Source: Pseudidiomarina atlantica (GTDB lineage: Bacteria; Pseudomonadota; Gammaproteobacteria; Enterobacterales; Alteromonadaceae). Taken from it: a DNA stretch of 64,000 bases. The position numbers and the translations under genes are program-made. This document shows, in pieces, positions 1-9,058 of the stretch. The stretch lies in NCBI RefSeq assembly GCF_000753735.1, contig NZ_JPIN01000001.1, positions 310,001 through 374,000 of the forward strand, written 5' to 3'. Numbering within the stretch: the stretch's first letter is position 1; the number at the start of each line of letters is the position of its first letter. Below the pieces are notes generated by a model that was not told where the DNA came from, made no database searches, and saw only the letters and a list, made by a program, of their open reading frames with translations.

Positions 1-681
1 GCGAATTTTTATATTGCTGAAGCCGAGCCATGGCAGCTCATCAAAGATCCGGCAAACAGTGCGCAGGTGCACCAAATCTGCTCAATTGGTATCAACTTGT
101 TCCGCTTGCTGATGATTTATCTCAAACCAGCGGTGCCCGCGTTAACCGAACGAGTTGAAGCATTCCTCAATGAGGAACTCAGCTGGAATAGCCATCAACA
201 CTTACTCACTGACCACGCAATTGAGCCGTTTAAGGCTTTGTTGCAGCGTATCGAAATGGAAAAAGTAGAACAAATGATTGACGACTCCAAAGCTGCTAAC
301 GCAGAAGCAACTGCGAAACCTGATAATGGTGAATTAAAGAAAGACCCAATTAGTGCCGAAATTAGCTACGAGGATTTTGCCAAAGTTGACCTACGCATCG
401 TGCGTATTGCCAACGCTGAGCATGTTGAAGGTGCAGATAAATTACTTAAATTGACCCTCGATTTGGGCAGTGAAACACGGCAAGTCTTCGCCGGCATCAA
501 ATCTGCTTATGATCCGGCCAAACTGATTGGTCAACACACAGTGATGGTGGCCAATCTAGCACCCCGTAAGATGCGTTTTGGTATGTCAGAAGGCATGGTA
601 CTGGCAGCGGGGCCTGGCGGTGCGGACTTGTACATTCTTAACCCACACGATGGTGCTAAGCCAGGCATGCGAGTTAAGTAA
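1..681 (+). CDS. metG: Methionyl-tRNA synthetase, C-terminal part (5' end outside window)
   Basis: Charges tRNA-Met with methionine in the cytoplasm. The reading frame is open from base 1, so the catalytic Rossmann domain lies upstream of the window and only the end of the anticodon-binding helical domain plus the C-terminal tRNA-binding (EMAP/Trbp111-like) domain is seen. The latter begins at [10 protein letters not shown] and carries the conserved run [13 protein letters not shown] followed by [12 protein letters not shown], very close to the E. coli MetG C-terminus. A short charged linker (about 30 residues, Ala/Lys/Glu-rich) joins the two domains. rlmI follows 3 bases after the stop. An internal GTG at base 67 is not the true start. 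Confidence 0.97.
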   Translation, partial: ANFYIAEAEPWQLIKDPANSAQVHQICSIGINLFRLLMIYLKPAVPALTERVEAFLNEELSWNSHQHLLTDHAIEPFKALLQRIEMEKVEQMIDDSKAANAEATAKPDNGELKKDPISAEISYEDFAKVDLRIVRIANAEHVEGADKLLKLTLDLGSETRQVFAGIKSAYDPAKLIGQHTVMVANLAPRKMRFGMSEGMVLAAGPGGADLYILNPHDGAKPGMRVK

Positions 682-684
682 CTG

Positions 685-1875
685 ATGCCGGCAACCGTTC
701 ATCTAAAACCCGCAAAATGTAAATCTTTGCGCCGCTTGCACCCTTGGGTGTTTAGCGGCGCGATTGCCAAAGTCAAAGGTCAACCGGAAGCGGGAGACAC
801 TGTGAGTGTTCACAGTGCCGAGGGCGATTGGCTTGGCTACGCAGCTTGGTCACCCCACTCGCAGATTCGCGCGCGCATCTGGAGTTTCCAGCAAAGCGAT
901 GTCATTGATGCTCGGTTTTTCTATCAGCGGATCAGGGCCGCTGTCGAGCTACGGGCAAGTCTGGCGATTGACAGTAACGCCTGGCGCGTGGTTGCCGCTG
1001 AAGCCGATGAACTGCCCGGGATTACCATTGATAAATACGACAACTGGTTGGTTTGTCAGTTGTTAAGCGCCGGTGCAGAGCGTTGGCGGGATGCCATCGT
1101 TGCAGCATTGCGCGCGTTATTTCCCGAGTGTTCTATCTATGAGCGCTCCGATGTGGATGTGCGTCAAAAAGAGGGACTCACCAGCGTGACCCAAGTGCTC
1201 TACGCGGCGAACAACGAGTTGCCCCCAGAAGTCCTTTGGATTAATGAGAATGGCATAGCGCTTGGGGTCGATATCCAACATGGGCATAAAACCGGTTACT
1301 ACCTCGACCAACGCGATAGCCGCCACGCCATGCTCCGTTACTGCAAAGGTAAACGCGTGTTGAACGCTTTTAGTTACACTGGCGGCTTTGGTCTGTTTGC
1401 GGCCCAAGCAGGTGCAACTGAAGTGGTCAATTTAGACGTTTCAGCGCCAGCGCTTACGCAAGCAGCGCAAAATCATTTGCGCAATGGCTTTGCTGAGGAA
1501 CAACAAAGCAATTTGCAGTTAGATGTGTTTCAAGCGCTGCGAGACTTTCATCATACCGGCGAGCGCTTCGATGTGATCATTCTCGATCCACCCAAATTTG
1601 TCGATAGCAAAGCGAATTTGATGAGTGCTTGTCGGGGCTATAAAGATATTAACCGCATGGCCTGTAAACTACTGAACCCAGGCGGTACCTTATTGACTTT
1701 TTCATGCTCGGGCTTATTAAGTGGTGAATTATTTCAAAAAGTCGTCGCCGATGCCTGCCTTGATGCCAAGCGCCCTTTACACATTATCGAGCGCTTATTC
1801 CAAGCGGCCGATCATCCAGTGCGAACCAATTTCCCAGAATCTTTGTATCTGAAAGGACTGGTTCTAAGAGGTTGA
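685..1875 (+). CDS. rlmI: 23S rRNA m5C1962 methyltransferase RlmI
   Basis: SAM-dependent methylation of 23S rRNA cytosine 1962. The protein has 396 residues, the usual RlmI length. An N-terminal PUA-type domain (LRRLHPWVFSGAI near residues 16-28) precedes a Rossmann methyltransferase with the SAM motif NAFSYTGGFGLFAAQAG and the motif IV-like ILDPPKF. A later FSCSG supplies the catalytic cysteine expected in this m5C family. It starts 3 bases after metG, so the two are probably co-transcribed. It is a stand-alone methyltransferase and unrelated in role to MetG. Confidence 0.93.
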   Translation: MPATVHLKPAKCKSLRRLHPWVFSGAIAKVKGQPEAGDTVSVHSAEGDWLGYAAWSPHSQIRARIWSFQQSDVIDARFFYQRIRAAVELRASLAIDSNAWRVVAAEADELPGITIDKYDNWLVCQLLSAGAERWRDAIVAALRALFPECSIYERSDVDVRQKEGLTSVTQVLYAANNELPPEVLWINENGIALGVDIQHGHKTGYYLDQRDSRHAMLRYCKGKRVLNAFSYTGGFGLFAAQAGATEVVNLDVSAPALTQAAQNHLRNGFAEEQQSNLQLDVFQALRDFHHTGERFDVIILDPPKFVDSKANLMSACRGYKDINRMACKLLNPGGTLLTFSCSGLLSGELFQKVVADACLDAKRPLHIIERLFQAADHPVRTNFPESLYLKGLVLRG

Positions 1876-1934
1876 GTTCTCTAGTATGAATGCCATTGGA
1901 AACATTTGCGAAAAACGCTAAGGAAGACAGCACC

Positions 1935-2306
1935 ATGAGTACTGAAACTATTTTCGATAAAATCATTTCGCGTGAAATTCCAGCGGAAATTGTGTACGAA
2001 GATGAACACAGCTTGGCCTTTAAAGATATCAATCCGCAAGCGCCTGTCCATTTGTTGATTATCCCGAAAAAACCTATCGCAACCATTAACGACATCGAAG
2101 AAGACGAACGTGAGCTCGTCGGCCACCTGTTTGTGGTCGCTAAAAAAATTGCGTTGCAACATGGTTTCGCGAAAAACGGCTATCGTGTGGTGATGAACTG
2201 TAACGAAGACGGCGGTCAATCGGTCTATCATATTCATTTACACTTGCTAGCGGGCAAAACCCTCGGCTGGCCACCTTATGCTAACGAACGCGCTAAACAA
2301 GGGTAA
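1935..2306 (+). CDS. hinT: HIT-family purine nucleoside phosphoramidase (HinT-like)
   Basis: Small cytoplasmic hydrolase of AMP-lysine or AMP-N-type phosphoramidates. The histidine triad is visible near the end as VYHIHLHLLAG, and the N-terminus TIFDKIISREIPAEIVYEDE is typical of HinT. I start it at the ATG at 1935, giving 123 residues: the family normally begins this close to IFDKI, and AGGA lies 10 bases upstream. An in-frame extension upstream exists but has no family support. The sterol-desaturase-type gene follows 6 bases after the stop. Confidence 0.92.
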   Translation: MSTETIFDKIISREIPAEIVYEDEHSLAFKDINPQAPVHLLIIPKKPIATINDIEEDERELVGHLFVVAKKIALQHGFAKNGYRVVMNCNEDGGQSVYHIHLHLLAGKTLGWPPYANERAKQG

Positions 2307-2312
2307 GCGATC

Positions 2313-3158
2313 ATGACCGCAGAAGTGTGGTGGCGTTTAGGCTGCTTTATCGGCATTCTTGCTATCATGCTGCTGTGGGAACGGCTCGCGCCGAAACGCC
2401 AAGCGCAACTGAGCCCGAAAAAACGCTGGCCAGCAAATCTTGGCATTGTAGTCATCGATAGTATTGTGTTACGACTACTAATTCCGGCTGGGGCCGTAGG
2501 CGCGGCACTGTGGGCTGAACAACAGTCAGTTGGCTTACTCCAGCAGTTTGACTGGCCAATATGGCTCACTGGGATCTTAGGTTTCTTAGTGCTTGACTGC
2601 GCTATCTATTGGCAACATCGACTCTTCCATCGAGTTCCCATTTTGTGGCGCATCCACCGCATGCATCATGCCGATACCGACTTTGATACCACCACAGGTT
2701 TGCGTTTTCACCCCATCGAAATTGTCCTGAGCATGCTCATCAAAATCGCCGTGGTCGCGGTGTTTGGCATTGGTGCACTTACTGTTTTAGTGTTCGAAAT
2801 CATTCTCAATGCGACGTCTTTGTTTAATCATGGCAATGTTGCCTTACCACGGCGTCTCGAAGGTCCGGTGCGCGCGCTCATTGTTACGCAAGAAATGCAT
2901 CGTATTCATCACAGTCAAGTGCAACGAGAAACCGATAGTAACTTCAGCTTCAACTTGTCGCTTTGGGACCGCTTATTTGGTAGTTATACTGCCAAGCCAA
3001 CAGCTGGCTCAGATGGTATCGCGATTGGTTTGAACGAGTACCCTGCGACGCCACAGAGTACCAAACTCACCTATCTGTTGATGATTCCCTTTCGGCAGCC
3101 ACAGCATTCAGCCCATGCAAAGTCTGATACCCAAGATAAAGACGTGTCAAAGCAGTAA
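2313..3158 (+). CDS. Sterol desaturase / fatty acid hydroxylase superfamily membrane protein
   Basis: Predicted di-iron membrane oxygenase of the sterol desaturase/fatty acid hydroxylase family, 281 residues. The iron-ligand histidine clusters are visible: HRLFH at 102-106, HRMHH at 115-119, a lone NH near 173 and HRIHH at 196-200. Hydrophobic segments near residues 10-22, 45-67, 82-100 and 135-165 suggest membrane embedding with the histidines facing the cytoplasm. The substrate (lipid, sterol-like or carotenoid) cannot be told from sequence. It lies 6 bases after the HIT gene, and its last 92 bases overlap the convergent ynjF gene on the other strand. Confidence 0.85.
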   Translation: MTAEVWWRLGCFIGILAIMLLWERLAPKRQAQLSPKKRWPANLGIVVIDSIVLRLLIPAGAVGAALWAEQQSVGLLQQFDWPIWLTGILGFLVLDCAIYWQHRLFHRVPILWRIHRMHHADTDFDTTTGLRFHPIEIVLSMLIKIAVVAVFGIGALTVLVFEIILNATSLFNHGNVALPRRLEGPVRALIVTQEMHRIHHSQVQRETDSNFSFNLSLWDRLFGSYTAKPTAGSDGIAIGLNEYPATPQSTKLTYLLMIPFRQPQHSAHAKSDTQDKDVSKQ

Positions 3159-3720
3159 ACCAACACAGACCGGCGAAACTAAACGCGAGTACGACGAAAT
3201 GCTGCGGCCATAAACAGAACAAGATAAAAGCAACGATGGTTTCAAAGCCCTCGGTAATACCACCCATATAATATAAAGATTTGGTTGGATAACGCGGATT
3301 TTCTATCCCATGCTTACTGGCGAATACAGCGAAGGCTAAGAATGATGCTGCGGTTGCCATAAAACTCAGCATTAAAAAGCCTGCCGCCACTGCGTTACTG
3401 GCGGGGTCTGCTAACAGGAAACCAAATGGCACACTACTGTAAAAGATAAAGTCAAAAACACTGTCAATAAACCCACCGGCATCGGTGCTATGATTTTGCC
3501 GTGCAATGGCACCATCTAAGCCATCACAAAAACGGTTCAACACAATCGCTAGTAAGGCCCACAGATACGCTTGAAAATACAGCGCCGGAAGCACGCCAAG
3601 ACCGCAAATAAAGCCAATCATCGTAACTTGATCTGCCTTAATGCCCAACTTCACCAACGGCCGCGCCAAAGCGCCAAGCAGTGGGCTCAAGCGTCGATAC
3701 AACACCGCGTCTATCATCAT
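3067..3720 (-). CDS. ynjF: CDP-alcohol phosphatidyltransferase family protein (YnjF-like)
   Basis: Integral membrane enzyme family that transfers a phosphatidyl group from CDP-diacylglycerol to an alcohol. The signature DGxxAR..GxxxD is present as FCDGLDGAIARQNHSTDAGGF followed by DSVFD. Several hydrophobic helices follow, and the family length (217 residues) fits E. coli YnjF. I chose the ATG at 3720 because it overlaps the ynjD stop by 4 bases (ATGA), the pattern of translational coupling. Its acceptor alcohol is unknown. Being last in a transporter operon suggests a lipid substrate tied to the transported solute, but that is inference. The 3' end overlaps the sterol-desaturase-type gene by 92 bases. 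Confidence 0.88.
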   Translation of the reverse strand: MMIDAVLYRRLSPLLGALARPLVKLGIKADQVTMIGFICGLGVLPALYFQAYLWALLAIVLNRFCDGLDGAIARQNHSTDAGGFIDSVFDFIFYSSVPFGFLLADPASNAVAAGFLMLSFMATAASFLAFAVFASKHGIENPRYPTKSLYYMGGITEGFETIVAFILFCLWPQHFVVLAFSFAGLCWFTALTRLYLGYQTLHGLNAVAAERESSTDR

Positions 3721-4376
3721 GTTTCCTTTTGCATAGCTGGCCAATCCCAATGTTGATGTGCACGCTCTAAATCAGCCGCGTAATGACTGACAATAATGGC
3801 GGGTATCTGATGCTTCGCCAAAAAATCAAAGGTCCAGTCACGCACCTGTGTCCGGCGCTCACTATCTAAGGCGTTAAAAGGTTCATCGAGAAGTATCAGC
3901 TTTGGCGCAGCAAGTACGGCGCGTAATAAACCTATGCGCGCGCGCTCGCCACCACTCAGTTGGTCCGGGTACTTGTGCTTGGTATGCGCCAAACCCACAG
4001 CCGTTAGGGCCTCCTCCAATACCTCACACGCTTGCTGAGCTGAGTGGCGACGTAAAGCAAAGGCTAAGTTGTCAGCAACGCTGTAATGTGGGAACAAAGC
4101 TTGGTCTTGCATTAGCAGACCGATCCCCCGCTGCTCTATCGGTAATTGCTGTACTTCTTGACCTGATAAACGAATAGTTCCACTGATTTCGACATGCGGT
4201 TGTGGAACGCCGAGCAACCAACGCAACCAAGTTGACTTACCACAACCACTGGGTCCCATGACCGCAAGACTCTCACCTGCGCTGAGCGTCACCGCAGGTA
4301 AGTCAGTGTACTGTTGAGCAGTCCAAGTTAGACGACATGAAGTTAATTGAACTGCTGCTGTTGTGGTTAACGCCAT
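3717..4376 (-). CDS. ynjD: ABC transporter ATP-binding protein (YnjD-like)
   Basis: Cytoplasmic ATPase subunit of an uptake-type ABC transporter, 219 residues. Walker A is GPSGCGKST, the signature is LSGGERARIGLLRA and Walker B is LILLDEPF, with a Q-loop (LLMQDQALFPHYS) and the switch His in IIVSHY. It is short, with no regulatory C-terminal domain. The ATG at 4376 overlaps the end of the permease gene by 10 bases and is preceded by an AGGTGG ribosome-binding site. The longer frame upstream reads through the permease end and is not needed. It belongs to the ynjBCDF operon. Confidence 0.93.
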   Translation of the reverse strand: MALTTTAAVQLTSCRLTWTAQQYTDLPAVTLSAGESLAVMGPSGCGKSTWLRWLLGVPQPHVEISGTIRLSGQEVQQLPIEQRGIGLLMQDQALFPHYSVADNLAFALRRHSAQQACEVLEEALTAVGLAHTKHKYPDQLSGGERARIGLLRAVLAAPKLILLDEPFNALDSERRTQVRDWTFDFLAKHQIPAIIVSHYAADLERAHQHWDWPAMQKET

Positions 4377-5983
4377 TTTTCGACCACCTTTACTTTTGTA
4401 CTCAAAACAATGGCGATACTCGCCAATAACCAAATGACGCTGGCCCAGACTGCCGGAGCCATCCGCTCTGCACCACTACTTAACACTACTAATTCGGTGG
4501 TCAAGGTTTGCCATAGACCCGAGCTCAATAACAATGTCGGCACATACTGCGCAACACTGACCAAAAATGTAATGAGCACACAATAACTTATGGCGCTTTG
4601 CAGTCCCGGCCGCTTAAACCGCCACCAACTGCGCCAATAACCGTAGCCTAAGCTCTGTCCACTGATGAGATGTTGCTGGCTAACATTGCGTTCGCTTGGA
4701 GCATAAACCAAATAACCATAGGCAAATGCAAACCATACATGGGCCCAGAGCACGGCGACACCCAACCAGGTTTCCGAGAGTTGATTTGACCAAGAGAGCC
4801 AAGCCAGTACCAACACCAGCTGCGGTACAAACAATCCAGCCAAAAACCAACTATCCGCAAAACGCTGGTTGCGGCTGCGCTGCCACTCACAGAGTAACAC
4901 TACCATCGCAGTTGCCAACAATGCCGTTAATGCTCCCAGAGCAACGGTCAATACCAGCGCATCGAGTAAGGCTTCACCATTTATCGACCACGCCTCGAGA
5001 GATACGCGCTGCGGCCACAGTGCTGGGTAAAACCAACTGTGACTTACTGACAGCGTCAATAATGTCAGTAGACTCAGTAGCGTAAGCCAGACAAATAATT
5101 GTCGAGTTAGGAGTGTTACTCCCTTCACCATCAGCTGTTGCCGTTTTTTTGCTGTTTCACGGCCAAGTCTACGAAGGCGCTGCCGTAGCCATTTACATGC
5201 GATTCCTTCTTGTATACGTACCCAAACCAGACCCAATAAACCGAGCGTTAGTAATAACCAAAAACCTTGCGCGGCTAACAATTGCGCCGCTTCAGTGAAA
5301 TCTAATTGCCATTGCAATACTAATGGCGCTAACAAGGGTGGATTCATCGGCCCTGCGACCAGAGCTAAATCAACCACCGCCACACTGTAAATTGCTACCA
5401 CATAAAGTGCCGGACGCATTGCCCGTAACCAAGCTGGGTAAACGAATAACCACCAAGCGCGCCATGGTGACTCGGCCAGTGATTGTGCCTGTAATAACCA
5501 ATTTCGCTGCGGTAGCTGGCGTAGTTGCAAAACACCAAAGACCAGTAAAAACGGGGTTTCTTTGAGGATCAAAATCATACTCAAGGTAAACCAGGATTGT
5601 TGCTCAAACCAACTGAAGGAAAACGGTAACAAACGATCGAGCCAACCAAATGGCGTCAACAACCATAAAAAAGCGATTGCGAATGCCAAGTGTGGCGCGG
5701 CAAAGGTCGCACCGATGCTAGCGTCAATCGGCGTTGGCCGCTGCTGTGTGAGGTCTCGGTTGGCAAAGCTCGCGATCAAGCAACTCGCCAACAGTGTACT
5801 GATTAGGGTAGCGAAGACACCAACACTTAGGCTCTGTAATAATGCTTGAAAAATGCCGGGATACTGCCAAACACCTGCATCGATGAGCGGCAACGACAGC
5901 GGCATGCCGGGCACTGCCATGAGCCATGGCAACACGAGTAACAATAGTGCTACGGCAACAAGCCAGTGCCATGCTCTATTCAT
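4367..5983 (-). CDS. ynjC: ABC transporter permease, fused two-domain (YnjC-like)
   Basis: Inner-membrane permease with two consecutive binding-protein-dependent transport domains in one 538-residue chain, as in E. coli YnjC and the iron/thiamine-type permeases. The first half carries around six hydrophobic helices beginning with AWHWLVAVALLLLVLPWLM. A charged connector near residue 280-300 (RRLGRETAKKRQQ) is followed by a second set. I start it at the ATG at 5983, which overlaps the ynjB stop by 4 bases (ATGA). Upstream in-frame starts lie inside ynjB. It partners YnjD and YnjB; the substrate is unknown. Confidence 0.9.
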   Translation of the reverse strand: MNRAWHWLVAVALLLLVLPWLMAVPGMPLSLPLIDAGVWQYPGIFQALLQSLSVGVFATLISTLLASCLIASFANRDLTQQRPTPIDASIGATFAAPHLAFAIAFLWLLTPFGWLDRLLPFSFSWFEQQSWFTLSMILILKETPFLLVFGVLQLRQLPQRNWLLQAQSLAESPWRAWWLFVYPAWLRAMRPALYVVAIYSVAVVDLALVAGPMNPPLLAPLVLQWQLDFTEAAQLLAAQGFWLLLTLGLLGLVWVRIQEGIACKWLRQRLRRLGRETAKKRQQLMVKGVTLLTRQLFVWLTLLSLLTLLTLSVSHSWFYPALWPQRVSLEAWSINGEALLDALVLTVALGALTALLATAMVVLLCEWQRSRNQRFADSWFLAGLFVPQLVLVLAWLSWSNQLSETWLGVAVLWAHVWFAFAYGYLVYAPSERNVSQQHLISGQSLGYGYWRSWWRFKRPGLQSAISYCVLITFLVSVAQYVPTLLLSSGLWQTLTTELVVLSSGAERMAPAVWASVIWLLASIAIVLSTKVKVVEKWR

Positions 5984-7086
5984 CGTTGGTACCTTGCTAA
6001 CCATTGTGCTTCGAGTAACTCCGTCCACGCCACATGGGGCTCTGGATGAGCAGGAAAAATAACTGTCGTCGCGGCATCCGCGGTTTCGACAACGGGCGGA
6101 TCCCCCCAAACATCGAGCGCGGCTTTTTGTGATTGAGCCTCTGGACTAAGGAAGAAGTTGATAACCTTAAGGGCAGCTTGCTGACGCTCGCTCTGCGCAG
6201 GAATCGCAAGGTAATGAAAATTACTCAATGCGGCAGCGCCAAGACTGGCGGCTTGCGCGTCAGGTCGTAGCTTACCTTGTTGTTGCAGCGCTGGCACTTC
6301 GCTTGGATTAAAGCTGACGCTATTCAGCAAAACGCCTTGATTAAATAGTAAGCGTTGGCGCTCTGCTGAAGTAGGAAATTCATCACCGGCGCGCCACAAA
6401 TACGGATGTAGCTGGTCCAAGTATGCCCACAGTGGAGCCAACACCTGCTCCACCTCAACAGTTGCGGGCGCTTGCTGCAGCAGTTGTGGCTGTTCGCTCA
6501 AATGATAAGCCAAAGTTTTTAACCAACTGGTGCCGTGAAATGATGGCGGTTTTGGATAACTCAAACGTCCCGGATAGCGTTGGGCTAAGGCAAGTAACGC
6601 CGCTGGGCTGACCTGCTGCTGTGCGTTATCGTCTGTTTGCTCAGCACCCACCTCGGCGGCCAACAGCAATTGAAATTGCGCCATACCCCAGGGCAGTTCA
6701 TAGCCATCTACAGCCACTCCAAAGTCGTATTGCCACTGTAAATCACGACGAATCAACGCACTATTTGCAACTTTCTGCGGTAGGTCGCCGAGTAATTTAT
6801 TTTGCTGCTTCAAGATATGAAAGTTTTCTCCGTTAACCCATAGCAAGTCAATCGGTGTACTGTCTTCAGTTGCCAATATCAGCGCCACAGCTTCGCTGAT
6901 ATCGGCGACCTTAACATGTTGCAAGCGAATCCCGTGCTGTTCAGCAAGTTCCGCACTGGCCCACTCAAGATAACGATTGACCGCATCAGAACCACCCCAA
7001 GCATAAAAATTGACGCGTTCTTCGGCAGCAAGGGGGCTTACAAGCAAAGAGCCCAGCAGCGATAGCCAGCAGAGTAAAACTTTCAT
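5980..7086 (-). CDS. ynjB: Periplasmic substrate-binding protein of the Ynj ABC transporter
   Basis: Extracytoplasmic solute-binding protein, 368 residues. The signal peptide is the first 21 residues or so (VLLCWLSLLGSLLVSPLAAEE), followed by VNFYAWGGSDAVNRYLEWA, the start of a family-1-like binding domain as in E. coli YnjB. It opens the operon ynjB-ynjC-ynjD-ynjF, whose genes overlap by 4 to 10 bases and are clearly co-translated. The transported compound is not known for the family and cannot be read from the sequence. Confidence 0.9.
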   Translation of the reverse strand: MKVLLCWLSLLGSLLVSPLAAEERVNFYAWGGSDAVNRYLEWASAELAEQHGIRLQHVKVADISEAVALILATEDSTPIDLLWVNGENFHILKQQNKLLGDLPQKVANSALIRRDLQWQYDFGVAVDGYELPWGMAQFQLLLAAEVGAEQTDDNAQQQVSPAALLALAQRYPGRLSYPKPPSFHGTSWLKTLAYHLSEQPQLLQQAPATVEVEQVLAPLWAYLDQLHPYLWRAGDEFPTSAERQRLLFNQGVLLNSVSFNPSEVPALQQQGKLRPDAQAASLGAAALSNFHYLAIPAQSERQQAALKVINFFLSPEAQSQKAALDVWGDPPVVETADAATTVIFPAHPEPHVAWTELLEAQWLARYQR

Positions 7087-7102
7087 CGTGACTCATTAGA
7101 GG

Positions 7103-7130
7103 TTGCGCGTATGATGATCTAGAGTATAAA
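7103..7130 (+). promoter_or_regulatory. Candidate sigma-70 promoter for the DUF1499 gene
   Basis: TTGCGC (7103-7108), a 16-base spacer and TATAAA (7125-7130) lie 41 bases before the DUF1499 start. The element overlaps the candidate ynjB promoter on the opposite strand, so the two would compete. Confidence 0.4.
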
Positions 7131-7149
7131 CAATTACGTACCCTGACAA
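7123..7149 (-). promoter_or_regulatory. Candidate sigma-70 promoter for the ynj operon
   Basis: On the minus strand TTGTCA (7149-7144) is followed, after 15 bases, by TATACT (7128-7123), about 37 bases before the ynjB start. Both hexamers are one base off consensus but the spacer is short. This is a prediction only. Confidence 0.4.
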
Positions 7150-7170
7150 ACCACTTTCTCGGAGCCTATC

Positions 7171-7893
7171 ATGTTGAAAAAACTCGCAAGCGTTCTTATT
7201 GTGCTCGGATTTGCAGCACTTCTTCTACTCCTCGTTGCAGGACCTCTTTATCGTTGGCAGGTCGTCGAGCTAGGGCTAGCTTTCAGCCTTTTGCGTTGGG
7301 CGGCTTATCTCGGCATTGCTGCAGTAGTACTCATTATCGTTTATCTAATCTGGCAACGCCCACGCGGTGGCAAGTTAGCCTTGCTGACAGTTGCCGCTTT
7401 GGCCGCGTTCACAAGTTTCTACTTACCTTATCAGCAACTGCAAACCGCCCAATCGGTGCCGGCAATTCATGATATCAGCACCGACTTAGACAACCCACCT
7501 CCGTTCGTCGCCGTGGCACCATTACGCGCAGATGCGCCAAACCCCGTAGAATATGCGGGTGCGGAAACAGCTGAGCAACAACGCAAGGCCTACCCTGACC
7601 TGCAACCTAAATATTTCGTACAAGACCGCGAACGCGTTTTTCAAGCCGTGCTAAGCACAGTGAACGATATGGGCTGGCAATTAGTCGCTAGTGATTTACC
7701 AGAAGGTCGTATCGAAGCTACTGACACCACGTTTTGGTTTGGTTTCAAAGATGATGTGGTCGTGCGTTTACAACAAGAAAACGATCAAATTCGCGTCGAT
7801 GTACGTAGTAAATCTAGATTGGGTCGTAGTGATGTTGGTAAAAACGCTGCTCGGATTGAAGCCTTCTTTGAAGCTTTGGAGCAGCGCCTATAA
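7171..7893 (+). CDS. DUF1499 family membrane protein
   Basis: 240 residues. The N-terminal third holds three hydrophobic helices (about residues 5-25, 38-62 and 69-87). The soluble C-terminal half, from about residue 100, matches the DUF1499 family: DISTDLDNPPPFVAV, then KYFVQDRERVFQAVLSTV and ending with DVRSKSRLGRSDVGKNAARI. The function of DUF1499 is not established. CGGAG precedes the ATG. The gene ends 15 bases before msrAB and the two may be co-transcribed; an envelope or oxidative stress role is only a guess from that neighbour. Confidence 0.8.
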   Translation: MLKKLASVLIVLGFAALLLLLVAGPLYRWQVVELGLAFSLLRWAAYLGIAAVVLIIVYLIWQRPRGGKLALLTVAALAAFTSFYLPYQQLQTAQSVPAIHDISTDLDNPPPFVAVAPLRADAPNPVEYAGAETAEQQRKAYPDLQPKYFVQDRERVFQAVLSTVNDMGWQLVASDLPEGRIEATDTTFWFGFKDDVVVRLQQENDQIRVDVRSKSRLGRSDVGKNAARIEAFFEALEQRL

Positions 7894-7908
7894 ATAATGG
7901 AGGTTGTA

Positions 7909-9039
7909 ATGCGTTTTCTCATTTGGTTAGTTCCGCTAACGGGACTGTTGTTACCACTTTCTGCTGTGGCGGAAGAACGCGTTGCAACCTTTGCTGGAGG
8001 TTGCTTTTGGTGTGTTGAGAAAGCCTTTGAAGAGGTCCCGGGAGTGCGTCAAGCTGTATCCGGCTACGCTGGCGGTACAGAGGTTGACCCAAGCTACGAA
8101 GAAGTCGCAAGTGGGCGCACCAGTCACACTGAAGCCGTGCAAGTTTATTATGATCCTGAAGTGGTCAGTTACACCGGCCTTTTACAAGCTTTCTGGCGGA
8201 TGATGGATCCGACCGACCTTGACGGTCAATTTGTCGATCGCGGTCAGCAATACCGTCCTGCTATTTTTTATCACAATGAACAACAGCGCCAGATTGCCGA
8301 GCGCGAGAAAGCGACTTTGCAAGCGAAAAAGATTTACGCTGAACCCGTCACAGTGCCAATAGAGCCGTTTACCACTTTTTATAAGGCTGAGAGTTATCAT
8401 CAGGATTATTATCGCAAGAATCCAGTAAGGTACTTCATTTACACCTCTAACTCAGGCCGTTTTCAATTTACCGAAGCGGCTTGGGGCGATGAATACCAAG
8501 TTGATTTTACTCAGTTTAAGGATAAGCAACCCATGACAAAGTCGGAGCCCAACACAAAGATAACCGCAGCTAGTTTTAGTAATTTTGAAAAGCCTGCAGA
8601 GAGTGAACTTAAAGAACGTTTGTCGCCATTACAATTTGCAGTCACACAAAAAGCAAAAACCGAGCGAGCTTTTGCCAATGAATATTGGGATGAGCATCGC
8701 GCAGGCATTTATGTCGATATCGTCAGTGGTGAACCGTTATTTTCATCGGCAGATAAGTTCGAATCAGGAACCGGTTGGCCAAGTTTTACCAAACCAATCG
8801 ATGAGGACTTCGTGGTGACCAAAACTGACCGGTCTTGGTTTATGACGCGGACTGAAGTATTAAGCCGCTTTGCCGGCTCCCATTTGGGCCATGTTTTTGA
8901 AGATGGTCCTGCGCCTACCGGTCTGCGCTACTGTATGAATTCAGCTGCGATGCGCTTTATTCCTCTTGAGGAGATGGCGGCAGAGGGCTACGAAGACTAT
9001 ATTCCGCTGGTGCAACAAGGCTCGAGTGAGCGCGATTAG
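7909..9039 (+). CDS. msrAB: Exported bifunctional peptide methionine sulfoxide reductase MsrA-MsrB
   Basis: Repairs oxidised methionine (both S- and R-sulfoxides) in envelope proteins. A signal peptide spans residues 1-21 ([21 protein letters not shown]). The MsrA domain follows at once with GGCFWC (nucleophile Cys32, second Cys35). From about residue 205 comes an MsrB domain with [17 protein letters not shown] and the catalytic [11 protein letters not shown]. The MsrB half has no CxxC pairs, so it is the non-zinc type. I chose the ATG at 7909 rather than the in-frame ATG at 7897 because GGAGG lies 5 bases before 7909, overlapping the earlier codon. The signal peptide implies a membrane electron donor elsewhere. 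Confidence 0.93.
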   Translation: MRFLIWLVPLTGLLLPLSAVAEERVATFAGGCFWCVEKAFEEVPGVRQAVSGYAGGTEVDPSYEEVASGRTSHTEAVQVYYDPEVVSYTGLLQAFWRMMDPTDLDGQFVDRGQQYRPAIFYHNEQQRQIAEREKATLQAKKIYAEPVTVPIEPFTTFYKAESYHQDYYRKNPVRYFIYTSNSGRFQFTEAAWGDEYQVDFTQFKDKQPMTKSEPNTKITAASFSNFEKPAESELKERLSPLQFAVTQKAKTERAFANEYWDEHRAGIYVDIVSGEPLFSSADKFESGTGWPSFTKPIDEDFVVTKTDRSWFMTRTEVLSRFAGSHLGHVFEDGPAPTGLRYCMNSAAMRFIPLEEMAAEGYEDYIPLVQQGSSERD

Positions 9040-9049
9040 CGCTCACTCG
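9023..9049. terminator. Inverted repeat between convergent msrAB and ggt
   Basis: A perfect 11-base stem (CGAGTGAGCGC / GCGCTCACTCG) with a 5-base loop overlaps the msrAB stop codon. No T-run follows on either strand, so it may be a factor-dependent terminator or an mRNA 3'-end stabiliser, not a classical intrinsic terminator. Confidence 0.5.
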
Positions 9050-9058
9050 TCTGTGACT

